10,880 bases of DNA. It comes from Phoronis pallida. Lineage: Eukaryota > Phoronida > Phoronidae. This document shows positions 1 to 8,480 of this stretch, one piece after another. Both the position numbers and the translations under genes were made by a program. Location: contig JAOXYC010223460.1 of the NCBI GenBank assembly GCA_028565715.1, positions 1 to 10,880 on the forward strand. Direction: 5' to 3'. Positions within the stretch are counted from its first letter, which is position 1. Each line of letters starts with the position of its first letter. Under the pieces are notes generated by a model. That model was not told the origin of the DNA, did not search any database, and saw only the letters and a list, made by a program, of their open reading frames with translations.

Positions 1-369
1 TGTTCCTCGCCTGGAATTTGTTAGAGTCTACTTTGTATACCTCGAAGGTTGCAATTTCGGGCGCTACATTCAAACATTATATATTTCCTCTAATTTCTCT
101 CACAAATCTTTTCAGAATTTCCGTTGAAACATATATTTGGGAATAATGAAATTGAGTTCATATTTGAGGTGAGCATGTGTAGTCAAATCATTAGGTTACT
201 CCGTTTGACACCGCTGTGGAACGAAACTCGACCCGCACCTCAACTGTCAATCGCGGGTTGTCAATATAGGATTTCACAAGTCATTACAATAAAATAAATT
301 CCCCGACAAACACGTAATTACCGAGGTGAAGTGTGAGAACTTGATCACAGAACAGATCAAAGTTTCAAC

Positions 370-387
370 TAATCCGCGGATTAATCC
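370..387. promoter_or_regulatory. Overlapping palindromes with three TAATCC (Otx/Pitx/Gsc-type) cores
   Basis: TAATCCGCGGATTA (370-383) is a perfect 14-bp palindrome, and GGATTAATCC (378-387) is a perfect 10-bp palindrome sharing its right half. Together they give three TAATCC/GGATTA cores in 18 bases. TAATCC is the established core for K50 homeodomains such as Otx, Pitx and Goosecoid. A partly palindromic AACTTGATC/GATCAAAGTT pair lies just upstream (339-365). The sequence is certain; regulatory use is inferred. Confidence 0.4.
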
Positions 388-1025
388 TGTTATTACATGA
401 TCAGAGTGCAATTAGGCTTGATAGATAAATTCCTGCATCGATTACATTTGTACAATCCCGCACTGATTTCTTCAATTCGGCGTTTTCGGAAAGTTGAGAG
501 ATTTAGTGCAAGAAGAATTTTTGCAGCAAATTCAAATACTAGATCATCCGAGTTGACGCTTCGATTTTGGGTATTGATGATAGTAGCGCACCAATTTGGC
601 AAGATACGAATGTTTGTTGACGGCACGAAAATTGGAATTGTAGGTACACCGCTTTACCTGTTTAATTACTCTTTCATTGTTGCTGATCTGTTGCATGATC
701 CGGTTCTTGATTTATCCATTGTAAAGTTATACATCTTTAAAATAGTTATATGGAAAATTGATGGATACATCTACTCATAATAGGCCCTACGTGTTATTGA
801 CGGTATGTAGATGCAAAAACAAAAAAGTAGGCCTTAATGCGGGGAAAATAGAAGCAATCCCGCACGAACTCGATCAGCAGAGGGCAAAATGTTTTCAGGT
901 TGAAAAACATGTAGACAACATGTTTAAAAACAATTTCATAGTAATGATTTTTGGCTTATCGTGTTTATGCAACGCCTCATCTACCATATCAAAAACAGTA
1001 TGCATCTTCTCTTGAGATGGCGTGA

Positions 1026-1078
1026 ACAATTTGTTGTTGTTTTTGGTGTAAAGTAAGACTCAGCGTCCAACAAATTGT
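1026..1078. repeat. Inverted repeat with perfect 11-bp arms
   Basis: ACAATTTGTTG (1026-1036) and CAACAAATTGT (1068-1078) are exact reverse complements separated by 31 bases. It may be a remnant of a small element or chance. No matching target-site duplication was seen. Confidence 0.6.
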
Positions 1079-1872
1079 CGGAAAAAAAACTTTTAAAAAT
1101 CTTCAGGAATATTCCCTTTTTGGCGCACATTTTTAATTCACTGATGAGTCGTCTGCGAGCTGCGGGTTCCAACTCGGCAGACTTGTCGATTTTTGATTGC
1201 GGGTGTCATTTTTGTAATCGAATTATAGGTCACAACAAATCCTCCCGTCCGAGGGTAAATATTTAGCCTGCCAAGTGGTCACTAATTCTAAGCCAATTAC
1301 AATTTATGTAACGTTGATCACTTCTTGAAGTTTGGGTAAACAATTACAGTTTCAGTGCATGCTAAAAGTTGTTTTATTGCAAAACAAAATGACAAAAAAC
1401 TCAGCTGACTGGCCAAGTCAACAAATGATCCGCATCAGTTGCCAAAACTGCGCGCGTCAGGATTTTTCTGGATTTTCTCATTTTTGGCAAATATGCAGTA
1501 GGCTTACAGAGTAGGGAATTGATGAAGATATCTTGATCCATGGATTTTTGGAGGCATGATTTTAAGTCCAACCCGAAAATACATGCATTTCTTCAATATT
1601 ACCACTCAGGTGAAATTATCATTACCGTCTACATAACCACGGGCGTCGACCATTACGCACCATTCACCAACATATCGCAAACAAATTAGAAGATGGTACG
1701 TTGTTTTCATTGATGTTATGTGAAGTTGGTGAGATAAATATACTTGATTAACTTGTTAAACTCTTGACAGGCCGGATGCATTGGAGCAAACATGGTTAAA
1801 ATTATCAACAGATGGTATAAATAAACTCAATATTATTAGTTGTATTCTTGATGGTGTGAAATTATCGGTGAA

Positions 1873-2046
1873 ATCACCGCGTGAGATTGTTCGGGCAGAA
1901 AACAGTCAAATTTTATACGAAAATCGTAATTTAAACAGAAAGTTTCGGCGTCTGCAGATCACCACATGAGATTATTCGGACAGAAAAAGTCGAGTTTTAT
2001 TCGAAAATCTTATTTTTAACAGAAATGGTGCTGCTGTCGTCTGCTG
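1873..2046. repeat. Degenerate tandem duplication, period about 85 bp
   Basis: Copy one starts at ATCACCGCGTGAGATT (1873) and copy two at ATCACCACATGAGATT (1958). Shared blocks follow in order: TTCGG-CAGAAAA, a GTC-A-TTTTAT segment, CGAAAATC and TTAAACAGAAA or its variant, with the copies ending near GTCTGC. Identity is roughly three quarters by eye. Nothing links it to a known element. It explains the look-alike short ORF at 1781-1969, which I do not call as a gene. Confidence 0.7.
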
Positions 2047-2603
2047 CTAAAAAAATTCGTCTGCTGTTACTGGCTTATCCATTCCGCGCTTATAGTATAT
2101 TCTCAGCAAGAGAATCAACAACTGAAATACTATTTTTATCCGGGATTCATTCCTCCCCAAGATTCCTCACTTCGCTATTTGCAGATTAACCGGCTCCCGT
2201 AATCGCATAGTTATAGGTACCCCAACGCGTCTGACATTTGATGTTGTTCAGATGGTCAAATGGTTTGCGCGAGCTCGGTTGTTGTTCTTAGGAACTCACG
2301 TGTACTTTGTACTGTTGTTAAACATGGAATACTCAGGAAACTTTACCACTGTTTACTGAAAGTTGTTTTCCCTGGATTATCTTCAATGTTGTCAGAGGTA
2401 TTGAATTGAGTTTTTACTGTTGTCCAATTTTATCCACAAGATTTTGGCCAGGAACCGCGTTTGCTTTTTGCCATTTTGGCAGCAACGAGATTATGGATTA
2501 TGACGATTATGTCCGATTATTACAGCTTTTCAAAGGATTAATATGGAGTGACATCTGTCGACTTAATCTTAATCAACCTACTGTTTCACTTGTGAATTTA
2601 GGA

Positions 2604-2617
2604 ATTTTCAGGTAACG
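2604..2617 (+). promoter_or_regulatory. Candidate donor of the first, non-coding exon
   Basis: TTTTCAG|GTAACG gives a good 5' splice site with GT at 2612-2613. It sits just before the point where CpG content collapses, which is where the first exon of a gene with an unmethylated promoter would be expected to end. Splicing to 8462 would make an intron of about 5.8 kb. Competing donors are GAG|GTGAGC at 169 and GAG|GTATTG at 2398. No transcript evidence is available. Confidence 0.3.
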
Positions 2618-3311
2618 AAAGGGAATGGATATAATATTTACTTCCGTTTTACAATTTCTGATGTAGCAGACGACTCTTTTATTACGTTCTCGTGTCTAAA
2701 AACGAAAAAGTTTAGCAAATGAGTAGGTTAACAGATTAGAGTTTGATGGAGGTTCTCCTAATTATGGTAAAAAAAAAAATAAAGTCGCCTGTTTTATAAA
2801 GACACACTTGATGGATGATGACATAATTCAATTCTATCATTCCTGATGAGCAGATATAAAATAATGTTATTTCCAGACCATAGGCATAGTAACACCAAAA
2901 TTCATCATTTAAAGTGACTGTTGAGAGTTTAACCATTGGTCATTTAATGCCGTAATCAGTGTTAATAGAATATGCATTAATACTTTGTTTTGGATCATTC
3001 AAAAGCCAAAAACTCCTGCACCATTTTTGAAAGGATACTTATCCTAACAAAACAGCAAGGCAGTTTTACCATTCTCATGTTCAGTATCAGACTATTATGT
3101 AATCCTTATCAGTTGTTAACCCCTTGTTGTTTAGAAAGCTGTCAAATTGACCACCACCAGCAGGCAAGAAAAACTGCCATTGTCTTGTCATCAGCAATGG
3201 TTCTGGACATCTCTGAACTTGGCAGGTTTCTTTGGGGTGGTTCCATGGTTTTAGTGATTACATGCAAATGGTCCATGTTAGTTGATTCTTTATATTTTGA
3301 TCAGTGACTTT

Positions 3312-3331
3312 TATTGTAATTGCCTCTTTGA
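3312..3331 (+). repeat. Dispersed exact 20-mer, copy 1
   Basis: TATTGTAATTGCCTCTTTGA occurs here and again, same orientation, at 6176-6195. The flanks do not align, so it may be the conserved core of a decayed interspersed repeat. Confidence 0.5.
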
Positions 3332-5099
3332 TTAGACCCTTCATTCTCAATAATATGTTCCCCATGTTAAATGTTTTTTGCATTATGTCTTTGTTTTGAG
3401 GGTGGTAATTTTTGAAAAATCTCTCAACCCCAATTTCTATGAATAGTTTTCAAATTCTCTGAAATATTTTTCTAGCTGGCAAACCTATGAGTTGTTCAGC
3501 AATGAAGTGCTGCTTAGTTGTGAGTAATTAAATTAATCCTCTATTATGTAACACAGATGCAACAAGCCAAACATAATTAACACTAATAGTTTTCAGGAGG
3601 TAAACACACATCTGTTTGATTAACTTGGCATGTTGTACACTCTTTGGTCATTTGAATTTTCAAGGAACATTTTTGTGCATACCAATTTTTTCTTTGATTG
3701 CTCAAGTTCTTTTTGAACATTTTTTATAAAGGCCCTAATTTGATTTAATTGATGTAGGTCAGGTGCATTAAAAAAAAACTCAGTACCTCAGGCATATTTG
3801 TGAATTTTTGAACAATGCATCTACTCACTGGTTCTTCTTCCAATTTCTTTGACTTTTTCAAAACTTTTGAACAAAATCAATATTTTACTTATTTTTGATT
3901 ACAAAAAGAATTATGATAACAAATTTTCCTCAGGCCGATTTATTTCACAAAGAACAATTCCCACCACCTTAATGAACTGAATGGGACCGACTTCCCCTGA
4001 TATGAACTTTTGGTAGTTTTGGAAAAACATTGTTTTTGTCATTTTTTGTTTTTTCTTGATGAGGCGAAACATTCCGCGATTGCATGCTGAGATATAATAA
4101 AAAATGCCATCATAAAACAGCATCTCAACGCAACAGGAATGTTTATCTTGGATCTGATTTCACATGTCTTGCTGTGTTTTGCTGTGTTTTATTCAGACTA
4201 AAAACATCTTAGAAGAAATATGATGGCTTTTGCAAATGTCTGTTTCTTCAGTCATGCTGTTTTGTTGCTTGAAATCAGTATTCAATTTTTGCTGGAGCTA
4301 GTTATTTCTAAAAAATACAAATTTAGAATATATTGGGAATGGATGGTCAAAGGCATCATTCGAGCTTAAAAATGAAAAAATGATATTTTAGAAACATTTT
4401 TCCATGATAGGACCACCTGTCATGTTATTTTTGTTCCAAAATCAATGGCCTTCCAATTTAGAAATTCAAAAAATGTATCAAAAAAATCAATGTTGTTTAA
4501 AAGTTGCTTCAGAAATGACATTAAAATTAGGATTACCATAAAAAGTTCGCTTGAAATTTAAGTAACCAAAAATGATTTTCATGCAAATTCCTTCAGCTAT
4601 TTCCAGAAAATATTTTTCTATTCAAGACTGTGATTAGCCCCCAGACAGTAAGACACACCTCAGAAATGGATATTCCACATAGCAGAGGCTGGATGCCCTA
4701 GAAATAAAATGTTAACAGGTGCACCTAAATGGTTTTTGCAGGAGTGAAAAATGTTTGTTATTGACACATGGTGGTTAAATAATGGGAATTTAGTAGACTA
4801 ATACTTTGTTAAAGTGAGTTTTATGTTGGTAGCTGGTCACCAACCTTCTATCTTGGTCAAATACAAACTTGGTGAAAATGGTTATTTTTGTAATAAAGGT
4901 TAGATACATAGTTTGTAGTACTAAACAGTAATGGTCATTGGCAACAAACTTTTTAAGTGAACCATTTTCCATTGTTTCAATTTTTGCCAAATGGTTTTCA
5001 TGTCCACCTTATGAATTAAGAGAATTATATAAATTAGATTGTGATGCCTCTTGCTCCGTGCATTGCATGCCTGGAACTGCCATGGGAGGATTCAAGCAA

Positions 5100-5162
5100 C
5101 CCCCTCCCTTACACGCAACACCCCCCCCCCCCCCTTTTCCTGCAAACCCCTTTAGCCCCACC
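5100..5162. repeat. C-tract with a 14-base homopolymer (G-quadruplex potential on the minus strand)
   Basis: C-runs lie at 5100-5104, 5106-5108, 5121-5134, 5147-5150 and 5156-5159, against a background of about one-third GC. The minus strand therefore has at least five G-runs within 60 bases, enough for a G-quadruplex, and the plus strand could form an i-motif. The homopolymer length may be unreliable. Overlapping ORFs that cross it (4938-5272) have low-complexity proline- or glycine-rich translations and are not called. Confidence 0.75.
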
Positions 5163-5171
5163 TTTTTTGAT

Positions 5172-5580
5172 AAAAATAAAATGGAACTTGAATTATCTGA
5201 ATAGAAATTTGGTAAGTTGCTACACTTTCTCATGCCCAGCACATGTTTTGATGTGAACAACTGTGTATTCATGTCACCTTCTAATTTTGATTTTTAAATA
5301 GCAGTTCAACTGCAACTCTCAACTTGAATTATGTGAATAGATATTTGGTAACTGTCTACCATTTTTTATCATTTCTCATGCCAAGTGCATGGTTTGATGT
5401 GAACAACTGTTTATTCATTTCACCTTTTTATTTTGATTTTTATAAAGCAGTTCAACTGGAACTCTTTCAACTTGAATTATGTGTAATGATATCTCGTAAC
5501 TGTCTACCATTTTTTATCATGAACATATGTTTTGATGTGAACAACAGTTGTACATTTCACCTTTATATTTCCTCCATATC
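5172..5580 (+). repeat. Tandem repeat, three diverged copies of about 136-148 bp
   Basis: The anchor ACTTGAATTAT begins at 5186, 5322 and 5470, and the second anchor (T)TTGATGTGAACAAC recurs at about 5246, 5392 and 5530. Between them lie shared blocks such as GTAACTGTCTACCATTTTTT (copies 2 and 3) and GCAGTTCAACTG-AACTCT (junctions 1/2 and 2/3). Copies two and three are closer to each other; copy three lacks the TTTCTCATGCC part. The C-tract abuts the left end. The 97-codon frame running through copies two and three is a by-product of the repeat, not a gene. No CRISPR-like spacing or transposase is present. Confidence 0.85.
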
Positions 5581-6175
5581 CACCCACCTAGTTTTAAGCT
5601 ATATAGTTACAGGGTAGGATTAAGACTTTTCAATTTTACTGAATATTTTTTGATTTTTAAATGAACAACTTTATAAGTCTGATTAACTAAAAAAAGTATA
5701 ATGTATTTTAGAAATATTCTGCATTTTTTTTTACCTCAGGTAGAAGCACAGGGGTTAAACTAATTTAAATTTTAAAACAGTTGGGAGTAAAAATTGTTGT
5801 ACTTACACTGGACAAGTAGGCTTATACTGCCAAATTGTCCATTAGTGTTTATTGCCAACAGTTTAAACAAAACAGGGTATGGGCTTAAAATGGGTTTGTG
5901 GATGAACTTGTAAAAAGGATATTAATTTGATTACAATGTTTATTCTGTTGGGGCAGTTACTGAGGTGAATTTAGTAGGCCTAGGTACTTTTGTGTCTCCC
6001 TGTATTAAGTTATAAGAGGTTAACTAATATAGACTAGGGGTGATTAATAAATAATGTAGTTTACTATTAAATGTCACTATAACTCCTACTCTAATCCTAT
6101 ACTCTTCTGCATAGGGTTATTTGCCTCTATTCAGTGACAGGTAATTGTGCAATTTTTTAGGAATAAAAAGTTTGA

Positions 6176-6195
6176 TATTGTAATTGCCTCTTTGA
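6176..6195 (+). repeat. Dispersed exact 20-mer, copy 2
   Basis: Identical to 3312-3331 over 20 bases. A further near-match pair, TGGTTCCATGG(T/C)TTTAGT, lies at 3238-3255 and 6712-6729, so the two neighbourhoods share more than one short block, though in swapped order. Confidence 0.5.
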
Positions 6196-6579
6196 GAAAA
6201 GTAAACGAACACTTTGTGATTAGCTGTCTTACTCAAACCTTTTTTCGACTCAACTTGAAAATGTTGAGAATTACATTTTGATAAAATTAAGCTTTTGTGC
6301 ATCAATCAACTACCTTCCCACTGGAACAGTAACTCCTCTCTTGGTGAAGGCAAAAACTAAAAAGATGCATAAGCAGTATCCATGACTATAAAAGCCAAAA
6401 AAATTCATTCTAAAAGTTGCAAAAATGACTTTTTACAGATAAAATTTTTCCTTTTGTTAGCCCAACACCAGTTATCAAAGGCTCTAAAAGGCATTCAGGA
6501 ACGCATTCAAATTAATTTGTGCCGCCAGAAATTATAGGATAGTATGGTGCATGCAGTTCTAAATATGCAAGTTTTTAAG

Positions 6580-6609
6580 AATTAATTGAAGTTAAAACTT
6601 CAATTAATT
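6580..6609. repeat. Perfect 30-bp palindrome (14-bp arms, 2-nt centre)
   Basis: AATTAATTGAAGTT (6580-6593) is followed by AA and its exact reverse complement (6596-6609). It is AT-rich, so formation by chance is easier than for mixed sequence, but a perfect 14-bp arm is still uncommon. It lies in the probable intron and has no neighbouring gene feature. Confidence 0.8.
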
Positions 6610-7397
6610 TTTAGTACTTTAAATTTATAGTCACAAATAAGGCTTATGCAAAGACTAGTTTGAACTGTTTATCAGATTATTAGTCTCAATCTGTTAAAGT
6701 CATTGTAGTGTTGGTTCCATGGCTTTAGTAAGTAGAATGGGTTTTTAATTACTTCAACAAGTGACAAGTTACTGTACTGGTTTAGTATGACAGGTTGATT
6801 GGCTAATACGGTTATAAAAAGTGTGGGAAGACTGTGTTTTCTGGAACCAATCAAGATAAAAAAAAAATCTGGAAAGATTTTTGTTCTACTATTTGTGGTG
6901 CTTATTTTTAAAGCACATGTGCTAACAGTATACTTGTTTTACTGACTTGAGGTAATATATCAGTTTGATTTTTGACAAATTAAAGGAGGAATAAATAGCT
7001 TTTGAAAAATATAAAGTCATATGATTTTTTATGAAAATGGATTCTGATAATGGTACTAAAAAAGAACATATCAGGTTTTTTGTGCATATTTGCTTTGAAC
7101 ATTGCTATTCACAGTTTTGTAGAATACATTGGGACAATCCATTGATCAAATCTCTCATCATAGAAATTTCAATGTTAGATATGTGCCCTGAGAGAAACTA
7201 GTAGCTTAGTTAATTGGCCAAAGCTTATCCTTGGTTGTGATTAGTTGGTAGTAAATTAATACGTTAATGGCTTATGAATTGGGTAGTCATTAAACAGTTT
7301 TTTGTTGTTATGAGGTTAATCTGCTGAAACAAGATGTCAAAATATTTTGTAACCTTAGTATTTAGTGGCTGCTTGCTTTCATGATTTGCTTCTATAG

Positions 7398-7487
7398 GAT
7401 GCCTTAAGGACAGCAATTGAGAATTGCCTGATATGATTTGAATTGTTGTAAAGGTTCCTTTTAGCTGTTTTTTCAATGAAAAAAATG
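7398..7487 (+). other. Candidate non-coding 5'UTR exon (90 nt)
   Basis: A pyrimidine-rich stretch ending TTCTATAG (AG at 7396-7397) is followed 90 bases later by the strong donor ATG|GTAAGTAT (GT at 7488-7489). Joined to the coding exon at 8462, it would read into a tiny uORF ending at the TGA at 8465-8467. The donor is one of the best matches to consensus in the window. The exon itself is only a consensus-based guess and could be a decoy inside an intron. A nearer acceptor, TTCCTTTTAG, would make an exon of only about 26 bases. Confidence 0.25.
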
Positions 7488-8439
7488 GTAAGTATCAGCA
7501 ATTAGTTGCCGCTCTCTAAAACAGTGTGTTTTGGGGATGCAATCATTGAAAGTTCTAACAGAGTTTCCTAGAAGATTATCAGTCATCATTTTTGCTTAAG
7601 GCTGAGGACCTCATAGTTTAATGTAGGAAAGTGGCAATGATTCTTTAAAGTTCATTTGATGTTTCATTTATCTGGTAAAACATGGTTTTTTATGCATGAG
7701 GATGTTGTTTCAGCCAGTACACCAATGAAACTATTTACTGTGGTGGCAATAACCATGACCACATGGATAAATATGAGCATCAATGCCAGTTTATATTTAG
7801 GAAATCCCTTCAAACTAATCCCTCCATAAATTCCCAAGGCCATCAGTCAGCTGCCAGCAGGTCTAGCCATCAACCATCTTACAACCACCTGTACCCAATA
7901 AAAACCTCATTCCAACAGTAATCAACTTGTCTACTGAAATTTGTAACAGTGTCTACTTTTCCTGGTAAACACCCTGTCCTGGTCAGAGAACATATGACAT
8001 AGCAAGAAGAGATCAGATGACAAGAGGTTATGTTAGGTTGGAATGTTGGCATCACAAAATTCACAATTTCACTCCAGCAAGATCACCTGAGTCACTTGGT
8101 GAACTGAATCACAGGATTTGATTGGTGAATTGACAAAGCCCTGGTCCCAAAACAATACAAGAGTTGGTAAAACAGAATTGTGCACTCCTGTTGTTGATTG
8201 TCAAAAATATATTCGCTTACTAGGAGACAATGAATATTGAGGCACAGCCACTTTCAAATCTCTCTAAGGATCTTGATCAATGACTGATGTTTCACACAAC
8301 GTGGTGCTCTGGTAGTAGAATTGTTTGTGCCAAAATATCATCTTCTAGTTAGTGAATATATTTTGACCAATACAAGAGTTGGACAGATTAGGAAAGTTTC
8401 TCCAAACAAGCATTTGTTTGGGAATTTTTCATTGGCTAT
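7488..8439. other. Non-coding stretch before the coding exon (probable intron)
   Basis: There is no recognisable gene. From about 7690 to 8340 the base composition is more even and rich in CA/TG but nearly free of CpG, which may mark an old, methylated and decayed element. A 15-base exact repeat CAATACAAGAGTTGG occurs at 8153-8167 and 8368-8382. A perfect 8-bp hairpin (CCAAACAA/TTGTTTGG, 8402-8421) with a four-base loop lies about 40 bases before the splice acceptor. Confidence 0.45.
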
Positions 8440-8461
8440 AGTGTTTTCTTATTGATTTCAG
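8440..8461 (+). promoter_or_regulatory. Splice acceptor in front of the coding exon
   Basis: A T-rich tract ending in TTTCAG places the exon boundary at 8461/8462, only 15 bases before the start codon. An in-frame stop at 8465-8467 means an upstream exon cannot add coding sequence if this site is used. Vertebrate B3GALT genes commonly have 5'UTR introns and an intact coding exon, which fits. The site is inferred from consensus only; the alternative is an unspliced 5'UTR running through it. Confidence 0.6.
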
Positions 8462-8471
8462 ATTTGAGGAG

Positions 8472-8480
8472 ATGCCATGA
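8472..8480 (+). other. Two-codon upstream ORF overlapping the start codon
   Basis: ATG-CCA-TGA encodes Met-Pro and stops within the sequence ATGA, so its stop codon (8478-8480) shares two bases with the main ATG (8477-8479). Its ATG has G at -3 and is the first ATG after the proposed acceptor. A scanning ribosome would meet it five bases before the real start. The arrangement is seen directly; any effect on translation is inferred. Confidence 0.5.

Larger units (their letters stand above)
1..2760. other. CpG-rich region, likely promoter/intergenic DNA
   Basis: By hand count this stretch has about 100 CpGs (near 3.8 per 100 bases), roughly ten times the density of the DNA to its right. It has no convincing protein gene. 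The longest open frame (397-780, 127 codons from ATG) has no domain I recognise and is close to what chance allows in AT-rich DNA. An E-box CACGTG lies at 2297-2302, and a CpG cluster at 2160-2300 precedes it. In invertebrates with mosaic methylation, CpG-retaining DNA next to a CpG-depleted gene body is usually promoter or unmethylated intergenic sequence. The promoter role is inferred. Confidence 0.5.
2761..7397. other. AT-rich, CpG-depleted non-coding stretch (probable intron)
   Basis: No open frame here exceeds about 105 codons, none carries a recognisable motif, and several depend on non-ATG starts. The longest (2990-3307) is not recognised. CpG is almost absent over long runs, for example none seen between about 3000 and 3900, while TG/CA is abundant, as expected after deamination of methylated CpG. 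Apart from the C-tract, the tandem array, the palindrome and the dispersed 20-mer listed separately, I see only A/T runs and a 10-bp direct repeat GCTGTGTTTT twice at 4171-4190. Best read as the first intron of the galactosyltransferase gene. Confidence 0.5.

Noticed and set aside
397-780. 127-codon open frame on the plus strand, with a 77-codon frame opposite it
   Set aside because: No domain, signal peptide or splice context is recognisable. The opposite frame starts only at a GTG, with a stop close upstream. The length is near the chance limit for AT-rich DNA.
1161-1182. GGGTTCCAACTC, resembling a tRNA B box / T-arm
   Set aside because: The stem bases do not pair as a five-base T-stem, and no A box, anticodon arm or acceptor stem is found upstream.
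1141-1195. CTGATGA followed by a 9-bp stem, resembling a hammerhead ribozyme core
   Set aside because: The GAAA that must follow stem II is missing and no flanking stems fit. The other CTGATGA sites at about 2844 and 10619 also lack GAAA.
2990-3307. 105-codon open frame on the plus strand
   Set aside because: It begins at a non-ATG codon, sits in CpG-depleted intron-like DNA and matches no family I know. A decayed element cannot be excluded.
4056-4072. TTGATGAGGCGAAAC, similar to a minimal hammerhead core
   Set aside because: The invariant C of CTGATGA is T, there is essentially no stem II, and the flanks do not form stems I and III.
4938-5272. Overlapping proline-rich (plus) and glycine-rich (minus) open frames
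   Set aside because: Both take their composition from the C-tract and have no conserved sequence outside it.
5172-5580. CRISPR-like reading of the tandem array
   Set aside because: There are only three long diverged units, with no short constant repeat or unique spacers, in evidently eukaryotic DNA.
5324-5617. 97-codon open frame
   Set aside because: It runs through tandem repeat copies two and three and starts at TTG. Its internally repetitive translation follows from the DNA repeat.
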